From: DASVTU01 sp036387415
GTDB taxonomy: Bacteria > Acidobacteriota > Blastocatellia > Pyrinomonadales > Pyrinomonadaceae
DNA length: 64,000 bases
Direction of reading: 5' to 3'
Assembly: GCA_036387415.1 (NCBI GenBank)
Contig: DASVTU010000014.1
Location: forward strand, 78,723-142,722
The notes under the pieces are model-generated. The model made no database searches and was not told the DNA's origin. It saw nothing but the letters and a program-made list of their open reading frames with translations. Shown piece after piece: positions 39,429 through 48,432 of this stretch; the first letter of the stretch is position 1, and each line of letters starts with the position of its first letter. Both the position numbers and the translations under genes were made by a program.

Positions 39429-40652
39429 TCAGCCGACCCGACGCGGCCTCTCGCCTGCGACGCCCGAAGGCGTGCGCCCATTCACCTGCCGTTCGCGCGT
39501 GTTGTTCGGCTTCTGCTTGTTTTCGCCCGCCGCGCGTTGCGCCCTGTTCTCATCACGACGCTCGTCTCTGCGATGTTCGGACGGCTTTTTCTCCTTAACG
39601 CTATCGACGCTCTTTACAGCGGCGACGGGAGCGGCGGCGGAGTTGTCCGTCGCAGTGTTGTCCGTGAGCGGGTCTGTCGTTTCGTGCGGAGACTGTGAGC
39701 CGCCCGGCTTATGACCGACGATGACGCGCCCGCCGCGTGCGGCGCGCGCCGCGTCAAACGTCACCTGTGTCGCATCGAGCCGCGTGACGACGATTTCGGG
39801 GCGTTTTTGACGCACCTTGTCGAGCGTCTTCAAGGCTTCGTCGAGTCGCGCGCCAAAATCCCGACCGCCGAGGCGCACTTCGATTTGCGAATCATTCCCC
39901 GTCAACTGCGCGCGTACATCATGCACGTCGCCAAGATTGACTTCGCTGACGCGACCCGCCAATCCCGCCGCTTCCCACTCGCGCTTCATTTCCAAAACCT
40001 TCTTCATGCGCTCGCGATTTTCGGGACGCGACGCGTCGCCGCTCGTCTCATCCAGCCCGCGTATGAAGAAGGAGTTAAGCTGGTCTGTCGTCGATGCGTT
40101 GCCGAGCATGACGCCTTCTTCGTCAACCCAGACGAGGCGACCACTCGCGTTCGTGCGTGCCACCATGAGCGGCTCGCGCTCTCGGACGCGCACGCGCACG
40201 CCCGATGGCAGGACGCGCGAGACGACAGCCGCGCGCACCCACGGTTGTCTGCCTAGTTCCGCGCTGATGGCGGCGATGTCCGCGCGCCAGACGCCCGTCG
40301 TGGCGGTCGCACGACGCACAATCGTTCTCATCTCCTCGGCGGACGAGCGTGCCGCGCCGTCCACTTCAATCGAACGCACGGCGAAGAACGAAGCCGAAGC
40401 CGCCGCGCGATAACCCGCAAAGAGAGCCACGCCGACCGACGCGGCGAGCAGAAGTTTGAAGGCGAGCGGCAGGAACGCCAACGCCCTCCCACGCGTCGCG
40501 CCGACAGCGTTGCCGCCGCGAGAAGCGCCGCCGCGTCGCGCCGGACGTTGCACGACATCGCCGCCGCTGGCGCGTCTCTTTCCCGCCTGCGTCGCACCGC
40601 CTGCTGCTCCGGCGCGTCCCGCGCGTGGTGTGATGACCTGCTCTCTTAACAT
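39429..40652 (-). CDS. ftsQ: Cell division protein FtsQ/DivIB
   Basis: A 407-residue bitopic protein. A basic N-terminal cytoplasmic part (about 60 residues, Arg/Gly/Ala-rich) is followed by one membrane helix (FKLLLAASVGVALFAGY). The POTRA domain begins FFAVRSIEVDGAARSSAEEM and is followed by the beta domain (VREREPLMVARTN; LVWVDEEGVML). After about residue 300 a long Lys/Arg/Asn-rich tail of roughly 100 residues is disordered and longer than in typical FtsQ. AAGGAAAG precedes the ATG. Confidence 0.9.
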   Translation of the reverse strand: MLREQVITPRAGRAGAAGGATQAGKRRASGGDVVQRPARRGGASRGGNAVGATRGRALAFLPLAFKLLLAASVGVALFAGYRAAASASFFAVRSIEVDGAARSSAEEMRTIVRRATATTGVWRADIAAISAELGRQPWVRAAVVSRVLPSGVRVRVREREPLMVARTNASGRLVWVDEEGVMLGNASTTDQLNSFFIRGLDETSGDASRPENRERMKKVLEMKREWEAAGLAGRVSEVNLGDVHDVRAQLTGNDSQIEVRLGGRDFGARLDEALKTLDKVRQKRPEIVVTRLDATQVTFDAARAARGGRVIVGHKPGGSQSPHETTDPLTDNTATDNSAAAPVAAVKSVDSVKEKKPSEHRRDERRDENRAQRAAGENKQKPNNTRERQVNGRTPSGVAGERPRRVG

Positions 40653-40716
40653 TTTTCTTTCCTTCGCAAATTACTAATGAACGCCGACGACTGTTGAGAA
40701 GAGTGCTGTCGGAACG

Positions 40717-41859
40717 TCAAACGTCGTCTCTTTCCGGTGCGCGCTCGTTTTCTGCCGTCACTCTTTCGTTACTATCTTTCTCCGCCTGTGGCGGATGGTT
40801 CGCGTCGCGTGATGTCGCACTATTCGTCGATTGTCCGGTGGCGGTTGGCGACGGGTTGCGAGTCGAACTTTCGTCCGCCTCAGTGGCTCCGTTTTCATCC
40901 TTTAGCGAAGCGACGTTCGCGCCCCACAATTCGACTTCATACTCCAACTCGATGCCGTGCTCATGTCGGAAGCGTTCGCGTATCTCTTCGGCAAGCGCAA
41001 GCGTGTCTGCGGCGCGTGCGTCGTCGCCTTCGGTGACAATGAAGTTGGCGTGGACGGGCGAGACGACGGCGCCGCCGCGTTTTGCGCCCTTCATGCCCAT
41101 CTCGTCAATCATCTTGCCAGTGCTGAGGCCGCTGCCCGGCGGATTTTTGAAGAAGCATCCGGCGGAACGTGCGCCGTGCGGTTGCGTCGCAAAACGCTTC
41201 TGCTTGGCCTCCTCCATGCGCGCACGAATCTTCTCCGGCTCGTCGTGCCGCAGACGTAGCGTCGCGCCGAGCAGCAGTTCGCCTTCACGAAAAGAGGTGT
41301 GACGATAGTTCCACTCAACCTCGCTCCCCGCGACTTCGACCACACGACCTCCGCGCGCCACGCGCACCGTCTCCACGACCATCCCGATTTCGTGCCCGTA
41401 CGCGCCCGCGTTCATCCACAACGCGCCGCCCACCGTGCCCGGTATGCCGCCCAACCCTTCGATACCCGACAACCCCTGCCGCGCGGCATCCACGCATAGA
41501 CGCGGCAACGAATAACCCGCGCTCACCGAAACACGCTCGCCCTCGAAACGCGCCTCGCCCTTGACCTCGCGCATGCACAGCAGAACGTAATGATGCTCCG
41601 CGTCGTCGGCGAGCACGTTGCTGCCCGCGCCGAGCACACGCCACGCGATGCCAGCAGCGTCGAGCGCGCCCGCCGCCTCTGCCGCCTGTTGCTCCGTCTC
41701 CGGCAAGAACAGCCAATCCACAACGCCGCCCACACGCAAACTCGTTAACTCCGCAAAACGCCGCCCGCGCTCCGCACGCACGCCCACACGCGACGCAATA
41801 TCTCGAATCGCCGCATCCCGCGCGCTCATGTCCGTCGTGTTCTGCGTTTCACTCAACAT
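40717..41859 (-). CDS. murB: UDP-N-acetylenolpyruvoylglucosamine reductase
   Basis: A 380-residue FAD enzyme reducing UDP-GlcNAc-enolpyruvate to UDP-MurNAc. The FAD-binding region has SLRVGGVVDWLFLP and WRVLGAGSNVLADD, then GIEGLGGIPGTVGGALWMNAGAYG. Catalytic Arg/Ser are around RHTSFREGE and SAGCFFKNPPG, a type I arrangement. About 60 residues of Ser/Thr/Asn-rich tail follow the domain end (YEVELWG). The leader before the ATG is the pyrimidine arm of a heptameric palindrome and has no clear Shine-Dalgarno. Confidence 0.96.
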   Translation of the reverse strand: MLSETQNTTDMSARDAAIRDIASRVGVRAERGRRFAELTSLRVGGVVDWLFLPETEQQAAEAAGALDAAGIAWRVLGAGSNVLADDAEHHYVLLCMREVKGEARFEGERVSVSAGYSLPRLCVDAARQGLSGIEGLGGIPGTVGGALWMNAGAYGHEIGMVVETVRVARGGRVVEVAGSEVEWNYRHTSFREGELLLGATLRLRHDEPEKIRARMEEAKQKRFATQPHGARSAGCFFKNPPGSGLSTGKMIDEMGMKGAKRGGAVVSPVHANFIVTEGDDARAADTLALAEEIRERFRHEHGIELEYEVELWGANVASLKDENGATEADESSTRNPSPTATGQSTNSATSRDANHPPQAEKDSNERVTAENERAPERDDV

Positions 41860-41865
41860 AAAATT

Positions 41866-41939
41866 AGAGTTCGGAGGTCAGAGGTCAGTGGAAGACAGTT
41901 TTTAACTGACATCTAACCTCTAACCTCCGGCCTCTGCTC
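41866..41939. repeat. Palindrome with heptameric arms, family B, inside the murC 3' end
   Basis: The left arm 41866-41889 (GGAGGTC AGAGGTC AGT) pairs with the right arm 41903-41939 (AACTGACATCTAACCTC and onward). The murC stop (41913-41915) and its last eight codons are in the right arm; the left arm ends 7 nt before the murB start. Confidence 0.85.
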
Positions 41940-43313
41940 CCTAAGCATTTCCACCAACTGTTCGCCGACGCGATAGACGTTGCCCGCGCCGAGTGTGATA
42001 ACCATGTCGCCCGTACGCACTTCGCTGAACAGTGCGGCAGCCGAATCGTCGAGCGTGCCCGCGTAGCGCACCTCTTTGTGTCCGTAGCGTTTGACAGCCT
42101 CGACCAGTGCTTCCGCCGTCACGCCCTCAATCGGGTCTTCGCTCGCCGCGTAGATGTCCGAGACGAGCAGCACGTCGGCGTTATTGAACGAGCGCGCGAA
42201 TTCGTCCATCTGGTCTTTCGTACGTGAATAGCGATGCGGTTGAAAGAGCACTATCATGCGCCGTCCGCGTGAGCCGACTTTGGCCGCCGCCAACGTCGCC
42301 TTAATCTCCGTCGGGTGATGTCCGTAATCGTCAACGACGAGCACGCCCGCCTCCTCGCCCTTGAACTGGAAGCGACGATTAACGCCCGTGAACTCCGCCA
42401 ACCCGCGCACAATCATGTCGAACTCGACCTCAAGCTCGAAGCACGCGGCGATGGCCGCCAGCGCGTTGTAGACGTTGTGCAACCCCGGCACGCGCAAATT
42501 CACTTCGCCAATCAACTCGCTGCCGCGCCGCACCTTGAAGCGCGAACCGAAATCCTGGTCGTAACGCACCTCGCGCGCAGAGATGTCGGCCTGTGCACTC
42601 AACCCGTAAGTGATTCTGCGTCGCGTCACGGAAGGGATGATGTCCTGCACGTGCGGGTCGTCAAGACACAAGATAGACGCGCCGTAGAACGGCACTTTGT
42701 TGACGAAATCGGCGAAGCACTTTCGCACGTCGGTCATGTCGTCGTAGTAGTCCATGTGTTCGCGGTCGATGTTGGTCACAATAGCAATCGTCGGCGACAG
42801 CATTAGAAACGAGCGGTCGCTCTCATCCGCTTCGACCACCATCAAATCGCTCTTGCCGAGACGCGCGTTCGAGCCGAACGCGCCGACCACGCCGCCAACC
42901 ACCACCGTCGGATCCATCTCGGCGCATCCGAGCACGGTGGCAATCATCGAAGTGGTCGTCGTTTTGCCGTGCGAACCTGCGACGGCCACCGTGTGCGGCT
43001 TCAGGCGCATCAACTCGGCCAACATCTCAGCCCGCGCAATCACCGGAATCGAACGACGCCGTGCCTCTTCAATTTCCGCGTTATCGTCGCGTACGGCGGT
43101 CGAACGCACGACCACATGCGCGTCGCTGACGTTTTCCGCCCCGTGTCCCTCGACGAATTCAACCCCCACGCTCTGCAACCTATCCGTCACCACCGAACGT
43201 TTCAAATCCGAACCCGACACACGAAAACCCATGTTCGCCAGCACCTCCGCGATACCGGACATGCCGATGCCGCCCACGCCGACAAAATGGATGTGTTGAA
43301 TTCTTCGGAACAT
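41913..43313 (-). CDS. murC: UDP-N-acetylmuramate--L-alanine ligase
   Basis: A 466-residue Mur ligase adding L-Ala to UDP-MurNAc. It has the N-terminal Rossmann-like GVGGIGMSGIAEVL, ATP loop AVAGSHGKTTTTSM, the central-domain signature TNIDREHMDYYDDM and the C-terminal FQPHRYSRTKDQMDEF. The last eight residues (EQRPEVRG) are encoded by a heptameric repeat arm and are unlikely to be part of the fold. Confidence 0.97.
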   Translation of the reverse strand: MFRRIQHIHFVGVGGIGMSGIAEVLANMGFRVSGSDLKRSVVTDRLQSVGVEFVEGHGAENVSDAHVVVRSTAVRDDNAEIEEARRRSIPVIARAEMLAELMRLKPHTVAVAGSHGKTTTTSMIATVLGCAEMDPTVVVGGVVGAFGSNARLGKSDLMVVEADESDRSFLMLSPTIAIVTNIDREHMDYYDDMTDVRKCFADFVNKVPFYGASILCLDDPHVQDIIPSVTRRRITYGLSAQADISAREVRYDQDFGSRFKVRRGSELIGEVNLRVPGLHNVYNALAAIAACFELEVEFDMIVRGLAEFTGVNRRFQFKGEEAGVLVVDDYGHHPTEIKATLAAAKVGSRGRRMIVLFQPHRYSRTKDQMDEFARSFNNADVLLVSDIYAASEDPIEGVTAEALVEAVKRYGHKEVRYAGTLDDSAAALFSEVRTGDMVITLGAGNVYRVGEQLVEMLREQRPEVRG

Positions 43314-43325
43314 TTCAAAACTCTC

Positions 43326-43395
43326 GAGGCCGGAGGTTGGAGGTCAGAGGTTAGTAAAGACAATTTTTAACTAACCTCTAGCCTCTGACCTCTCC
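43326..43395. repeat. Palindrome with heptameric arms, family B, inside the murG 3' end
   Basis: The left arm 43326-43355 (GGAGGTT GGAGGTC AGAGGTT AGT) pairs with the right arm 43369-43395. The right arm encodes the last residues of MurG (RGQRLEVS). Confidence 0.85.
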
Positions 43396-44461
43396 TTATC
43401 AGCTTTTCTATCATATCGACCGCCGCCTCTGCGGCGTCGCGACGAGCCATGCGGCGACTCGCTTCTTCCATCTGCGTGATGCGCTGCGGCTCATGGATGA
43501 GCGCGGCGATTTCTTTGGCGAGCGCCTCGCCTGTCAAATCTTCCTGCGGAATCATCCGCGCGGCTCCGGCCTCTTGCATCGCTTCGGCGTTGCGACGCTG
43601 TTCGAGTTGGCCGGGGAGCGGAATCATCAAAGCCGACTTGCCCGCTGCCATCAACTCGAAACTCGTCGTGGCTCCGGCGCGCGAGATGATTAAATCGGCG
43701 GCGGCGAAGGCCGCCACCATATCGTCGATGTACTCGCGTATGTCGGCGCGTTCTGTCCAACCCGCCACCGCGTATCCTTCTCGCACCTTGTCGAAATCGA
43801 GTTTGCCCGTCTGGTGCGTGATGGCGAGCACGTCGCGTTGCGGCGCGAGATGCGCGAGCGCGGCCACCATCGCTTCATTAATCGCACGCGCGCCCTGCGA
43901 GCCGCCAAAGAGCAGCAGGGAGAAACGCGCGGGGTCGCGCCGTTTGGCTGGAATGTCAAAGAACTCGCGCCTGACGGGATTGCCCGTCACCACAGCTTTA
44001 CCGCGAAAGTAAGGCAACGCGGCATCGAACGAGACAGCCGCCGCATCGACGAATCGCGCAAGCGTCCGATTCGTAAAACCGGGCACGGCGTTTGATTCCA
44101 TCACCAGCGTCGGCACGCGCATGAGCGACGCCATGAGCAGCACAGGGCCTGATACGTAACCGCCCGCGCCCACCACCGCATCAGGCCTAAATTCGCGTAT
44201 CAGCCGCCGCGCCGCCAGCAAACTCTTCGGCAGAATCGACAGCCCGCGCAGACGTTCGCGCAAACCCATGTTCACCAGCCCCGTACTTTCAATGAGCGAA
44301 AGTTCAAATCCCGCTTGCGGCACCAACCGCGTCTCCAATCCCCGCGCCGTCCCGACGAAGCGCACCGACGATGCCGCGGCGCGGCTCACAATCTCTTTCG
44401 CCACCGCGATGCCCGGATAAATGTGTCCGCCCGTCCCTCCGGCAGCAATGAGCACGCGCAT
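43367..44461 (-). CDS. murG: UDP-GlcNAc--undecaprenyl-PP-MurNAc-pentapeptide GlcNAc transferase
   Basis: A 364-residue peripheral membrane GT28 glycosyltransferase that makes lipid II from lipid I. It has the N-terminal Gly loop IAAGGTGGHIYPGIAVA, the second loop VGAGGYVSGPVLL, the third LLLFGGSQGARAINE, and the donor-site ISRAGATTSFELMAAGKSALMIPLP. The ATG at 44461 begins directly with MRVLIAAGGTGG. It ends inside a heptameric palindrome and lies 3 nt after the ftsW stop. Confidence 0.97.
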   Translation of the reverse strand: MRVLIAAGGTGGHIYPGIAVAKEIVSRAAASSVRFVGTARGLETRLVPQAGFELSLIESTGLVNMGLRERLRGLSILPKSLLAARRLIREFRPDAVVGAGGYVSGPVLLMASLMRVPTLVMESNAVPGFTNRTLARFVDAAAVSFDAALPYFRGKAVVTGNPVRREFFDIPAKRRDPARFSLLLFGGSQGARAINEAMVAALAHLAPQRDVLAITHQTGKLDFDKVREGYAVAGWTERADIREYIDDMVAAFAAADLIISRAGATTSFELMAAGKSALMIPLPGQLEQRRNAEAMQEAGAARMIPQEDLTGEALAKEIAALIHEPQRITQMEEASRRMARRDAAEAAVDMIEKLIRRGQRLEVS

Positions 44462-44464
44462 TTT

Positions 44465-45721
44465 TTAACCTCGCGTGCGAGACGGCAGACGTTGCGGTTG
44501 CTGCACGACGACGGGTGCACGCGGGGGAACGGCGCGCGGCGCGACCGACGCAACACGACGACGCGGGGAATGGGGAACAGTCGTCGTCACGTCTTCTGTC
44601 GATTGCCGCGCGCCCCGCTCGCTACCACTGAAGGTCGCCTGCTGCGAGATGTTCAAAAGTATGCCGACTGAAAACAGCGTCGGCACCAGCGACGACCCAC
44701 CGTAAGAAATAAACGGCAAAGGAATGCCCTTCGTCGGCACCAACGCCAGCACCACGCTGATGTTGAAAAGAGCCTGTGCCACGATTCCCGTCACGATGCC
44801 TATTCCGAGCAGCATTCCGAATCTGTCCGGCGCGTTGAGAGCCGCACGCATCCCGCGCCAGAGAAAGACACCAAACATCGACACTACCGTCAACGCGCCA
44901 ATCAAACCCAACTCCTCGCTCACCACCGCGAAGATAAAATCCGAATACGCGAACGGCAGAAAGAACATCTTCTGTCGCCCCTCGGTGAAGCCAAGCCCGT
45001 CAAGCCCGCCCGAACCGACCGCCAAGAGCGACTGCACAATCTGATAACCGCTTCCCTGCGGGTCGTCCCACGGATTGAGAAACGCCATCAACCTCTTCAA
45101 ACGCCACGGCACGAAGACCAACAACCCGACGAGAACCACTAGAGCCGGAGCCGCCGCCATCGCCATGTGCGACAGTCGCGCACCCGCCGTGTAAAGCACC
45201 ACCACAGCGATAACCGCCAGCATCATCGACGTGCCCAAATCAGGCTCGACCACCACCAATAACACCAGCAATCCCGTCACCGCCACCGACGGCACGAACG
45301 TCCTCAGAAACGCTCCCTCCTCGCCCGCGCGTCGTTCGAGAAAACGCGCGAGGAAGATTGCCAGTGCGAGTTTCGACAACTCCGAAGGTTGCAGCGTAAA
45401 GCTGCCGACACGAATCCAACGCCGCGCCCCGTTGACGGGCGGAAACGCAAACACCGCCAGGAGCATCAAGACCGCCAATCCTAACAACCCGTATACGACC
45501 GTCGTGCTTCGCAGCAATCCGTAATTGAAACGCGACGCGCCCAACATCGCCGCCAGCCCCACCAGCGTCCACACGCCCTGCCGCACGACGTAGTGAAACT
45601 GGCTGCCGTTCTGCTTCGCCGCCATCACCGCCGACGCGCTATAAACCATCACCACACCGAACAGCGCCAGCCCCAGCGTCGCCGCAAACAACCACTCATC
45701 TGTCTGTAACTTCTTCGCCAT
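44465..45721 (-). CDS. ftsW: Peptidoglycan glycosyltransferase FtsW
   Basis: A 418-residue SEDS-family membrane protein with about ten membrane helices that polymerises lipid II at the septum with FtsI. Motifs: VNGARRWIRVGSFTLQPSE (with the extracytoplasmic Arg and Ser-Glu), VVEPDLGTSMML, GSGYQIVQSLLAVGSGG, FAVVSEELGLIG and GIPLPFISYGGSS. The C-terminal about 60 residues are cytoplasmic and Arg/Pro/Val-rich. The gene sits between murD and murG as in many dcw clusters. Confidence 0.96.
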   Translation of the reverse strand: MAKKLQTDEWLFAATLGLALFGVVMVYSASAVMAAKQNGSQFHYVVRQGVWTLVGLAAMLGASRFNYGLLRSTTVVYGLLGLAVLMLLAVFAFPPVNGARRWIRVGSFTLQPSELSKLALAIFLARFLERRAGEEGAFLRTFVPSVAVTGLLVLLVVVEPDLGTSMMLAVIAVVVLYTAGARLSHMAMAAAPALVVLVGLLVFVPWRLKRLMAFLNPWDDPQGSGYQIVQSLLAVGSGGLDGLGFTEGRQKMFFLPFAYSDFIFAVVSEELGLIGALTVVSMFGVFLWRGMRAALNAPDRFGMLLGIGIVTGIVAQALFNISVVLALVPTKGIPLPFISYGGSSLVPTLFSVGILLNISQQATFSGSERGARQSTEDVTTTVPHSPRRRVASVAPRAVPPRAPVVVQQPQRLPSRTRG

Positions 45722-45728
45722 AACCCAT

Positions 45729-45836
45729 TCAATTGCGGAATGCGGGTTGCCGAATGTGGATTTGAAAACCGTGTAACGAATCAGGAAGCTTTCGCTTCTT
45801 CAATCCGCAATCCGAAATCCGCACTCCGCAATCCGT
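45729..45836. repeat. Palindrome with heptameric arms, family E (CAATCCG), inside the murD 3' end
   Basis: The left arm 45730-45765 (TTGCGGA ATGCGGG TTGCCGA ATGTGGA) pairs with the right arm from about 45798 (CAATCCG CAATCCG AAATCCG CACTCCG CAATCCG). The right arm encodes the MurD tail. Confidence 0.85.
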
Positions 45837-47220
45837 TGACTGTTTCCTTGAACACACGCCCGCGATGCTCGTAACTCTCAAACATATCGAAACTCGCGCA
45901 GGCGGGCGCGAGCAGTACGATGTCGCCGCGACGCGCGAGCGCCTGTGCGCGACGCACAGCATCGTGCATGTCGTCCGCACGCTCGACGGTCGGAGCAAAC
46001 TCCCGCAACTCGTTCTCGATGCGTCCGGCGTCTTCGCCAATCAACACCAGCGCGCGTGCTTTTGCACGAACGAGCGGCGCGAGCGGCGCGTAAGGCGCGT
46101 TTTTGCCGCGACCGCCGAGAATTAAAACCACCTGCCCCTCCGCATCCTCGAACGCCTCCAAAGCCTTCAACGCCGCATCCACGTTGGTCGCCTTCGAGTC
46201 GTTGTAAAACTCTATGCCGTCAATCGCCGTGACGAGTTCGAGACGATGCTCAACGGGAGCGAAGTGTCTGACCGTTTCGCGCATCGAATCCGGCGACGCG
46301 CCGCAGGCCAGTCCCACCGACAGCGACGCGATAACGTTCTCGACGTTATGCATTCCGCGCAGGCGTATGTCCTCGCGCATCATTAAAACTCGCTCGCCGC
46401 CCTCGCGCGTCCGCGACACAATCTCGCGTCCCCTCAGAAATAATCCTTCGTCGAGTTCGCGCGTCGTGCTGAATCGGACGACGTGCGCGTTCAACCCACG
46501 CGCCCACGATGCGACAATCTCGTCGTCGGCATTAAGCACGGCCACGTCTTCCGCCGTCTGGTTACGAAAGATGCGATGCTTGGCCGCCGCATAGTCGTTG
46601 ATGGTTTCGTATCTATCCATGTGGTCAGGCATCAGGTTCAAAACGACCGCGACGGTAGGACGAAAATCACGAATCGTCTCAAGTTGATAACTGGAAAGCT
46701 CCGCGACCGTCCAACCATCCTCTCGCGACGACTCAACCAGCGAAATGAGCGGCGTTCCGATGTTGCCGCCGACCTGCACTGTCAATCCAGCGTCACGGAG
46801 CATGGCGAAAATCAAACTCGTCGTCGTCGTCTTGCCGTTCGTCCCCGTAATGCCGACGACGCGCCCGCGCAAGTATCGCCACGCCAACTCGACCTCCCCG
46901 ATAACCTCCGCGCCCGCGCGCTCCGCATACCTCACCGGAATCGACTTCGACGGCACGCCCGGACTCAATACCACCAACTCAATCTGGTCTAACAACCACG
47001 ACGGCACATCGCCCGCCACCAACCCGACGCCCTCCGCCTTCAACCCGCGCGCATCCTCAGTCCACTCTTCAATCGGCTTGCGGTCGTTCAACGCCACACG
47101 CGCGCCACGTTCCGACAGAAAACGCGCCGCCGCCACGCCGCTCCGCGCCGCCCCGATGACCAAGACTTTTTTGCCGTTCACTTCCAATTCGTTCTTCAAT
47201 CCGCGATTCGAATTCCGCAA
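45781..47220 (-). CDS. murD: UDP-N-acetylmuramoyl-L-alanine--D-glutamate ligase
   Basis: A 479-residue Mur ligase adding D-Glu. It has the N-terminal KVLVIGAARSGVAAARFL, ATP loop VVGITGTNGKTTTTSL, central VVLNLMPDHMDRYETI, RLELVTAIDGIEFYNDSKATN and a C-terminal domain with LILGGRGKNAPYAPL. The C-terminal NGLRSADFGLRIEE and the N-terminal about 10 residues both derive from CAATCCG-type heptameric repeats. The TTG at 47220 lies in such a repeat; a GTG at 47181 or TTG at 47187, just before the Rossmann strand, may be the true start. Confidence 0.96.
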   Translation of the reverse strand: MRNSNRGLKNELEVNGKKVLVIGAARSGVAAARFLSERGARVALNDRKPIEEWTEDARGLKAEGVGLVAGDVPSWLLDQIELVVLSPGVPSKSIPVRYAERAGAEVIGEVELAWRYLRGRVVGITGTNGKTTTTSLIFAMLRDAGLTVQVGGNIGTPLISLVESSREDGWTVAELSSYQLETIRDFRPTVAVVLNLMPDHMDRYETINDYAAAKHRIFRNQTAEDVAVLNADDEIVASWARGLNAHVVRFSTTRELDEGLFLRGREIVSRTREGGERVLMMREDIRLRGMHNVENVIASLSVGLACGASPDSMRETVRHFAPVEHRLELVTAIDGIEFYNDSKATNVDAALKALEAFEDAEGQVVLILGGRGKNAPYAPLAPLVRAKARALVLIGEDAGRIENELREFAPTVERADDMHDAVRRAQALARRGDIVLLAPACASFDMFESYEHRGRVFKETVNGLRSADFGLRIEEAKAS

Positions 47221-47229
47221 TCCGCATTC
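47195..47229. repeat. Heptameric repeat, single arm, family E
   Basis: Tandem CAATCCG, CGATTCG, AATTCCG, CAATCCG, CATTC between mraY and murD and into the murD 5' end. No complementary arm is visible nearby. Confidence 0.75.
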
Positions 47230-47232
47230 TTG

Positions 47233-48357
47233 TTAGCGTAGTTTCAGTGTCGAGATGCTCAAGAGCGCAAAGAGGATGGCGAGAATCAGGAAGCGAAAGA
47301 CGACCTTTGATTCTTTCCATCCGCCGAGTTCAAAGTGATGATGAAGCGGCGACATGCGGAAGATGCGCCGCTTCGTGAGTTTGAACGACACGACCTGCAA
47401 CATCACCGACATCGCCTCGATGACAAACACGCCGCCGACCATCAGCAGGATAAATTCCTGTTTGGTCAGGATGCCGACGGTGCCGATGGCTCCGCCGATG
47501 GCGAGGCTCCCGACATCGCCCATAAAGACTTCCGCCGGAGGCGCGTTGTACCAGAGAAAGCCGAGGCTCGCGCCGACCATCGCACCGCAAAAAATCGTCA
47601 ACTCGCTCACTTCCGGTCTGTGTTCCAGACCCAGATAACCCGCGAAACGTGCGTCGCCCGTGACGTATGTGAAAGCCGTCAACGCCGCCATCGCCACGAA
47701 GGTCACGCTGATTGCCAGTCCGTCGAGCCCGTCGGTCAAGTTCACCGCGTTCGACGTGAACATCAGCACCAAGACGATGAACGGCAGATAAAGATACGGC
47801 CCGATTTTCGTGATGTCGGACAACGCCGTCGCCTTGAAGAACGGCAGACTAACGTTCCAGGAGTAGTCGCCGTAAAAATAGAGCGCAGCCCAGACGCCCG
47901 CCGCGATGATGAGTTGTCCGGCGAGTTTCTTCCTACCCGTCAGACCGAGGCTCTGCTTCTTGGCAACCTTCTGGTAATCGTCGATGAAGCCGATGGCGGC
48001 AAACAGCGTGGTAGCAATCAGGATAATCCAGATGTAGAGGTTTCCGAGCCGCGCCCACAGCAGAGTCGAAATCAAGACCGAGCCGATGATGAGCACTCCG
48101 CCCATTGTCGGCGTGCCGCGTTTCGCCATGTGCGCCTGCGGCCCTTCCTCGCGGATTTGCTGGCCGACGTTCCAATTCCTCAACACACGAATCACGCGTC
48201 CGCCGAACAACAGCGAGATTAAGAGCGCGGTGATAGTCGCATACGCCGTGCGAAACGTGACGTACTGAAAGACGTTCAACGCCTTGACGAAGACCGACTG
48301 CTCGGTCGGGCCGCCGAGGTTTTTGAATAGCCACTCGTAAAAGATGTAGTAAATCAT
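47233..48357 (-). CDS. mraY: Phospho-N-acetylmuramoyl-pentapeptide transferase
   Basis: A 374-residue polytopic enzyme making lipid I from UDP-MurNAc-pentapeptide and undecaprenyl phosphate. It has about ten membrane helices. Conserved loops: KRGTPTMGGVLII, the Mg-binding GFIDDYQKV, SNAVNLTDGLDGLAI, and GDVGSLAIGGAIG followed by the HHH motif in SPLHHHFELGGWKE. The ATG at 48357 (MIYYIFYEWLF) matches the usual start; a longer frame reaches into a heptameric/octameric repeat at 48375. Confidence 0.97.
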   Translation of the reverse strand: MIYYIFYEWLFKNLGGPTEQSVFVKALNVFQYVTFRTAYATITALLISLLFGGRVIRVLRNWNVGQQIREEGPQAHMAKRGTPTMGGVLIIGSVLISTLLWARLGNLYIWIILIATTLFAAIGFIDDYQKVAKKQSLGLTGRKKLAGQLIIAAGVWAALYFYGDYSWNVSLPFFKATALSDITKIGPYLYLPFIVLVLMFTSNAVNLTDGLDGLAISVTFVAMAALTAFTYVTGDARFAGYLGLEHRPEVSELTIFCGAMVGASLGFLWYNAPPAEVFMGDVGSLAIGGAIGTVGILTKQEFILLMVGGVFVIEAMSVMLQVVSFKLTKRRIFRMSPLHHHFELGGWKESKVVFRFLILAILFALLSISTLKLR

Positions 48358-48363
48358 CGTGAT

Positions 48364-48432
48364 GAATTGAAACATCAATTCATTGACTAATCACACCATT
48401 ATCAAATGAATCAATGTTTCAATCTTTCAATG
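48364..48432. repeat. Palindrome with octameric arms, family G (TCAATGTT)
   Basis: The left arm 48364-48386 pairs with the right arm 48402-48432 (TCAATGTT TCAATCTT TCAATG). The right arm holds the murF stop and last codons (TLKD); the left arm is the mraY leader. Confidence 0.8.
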
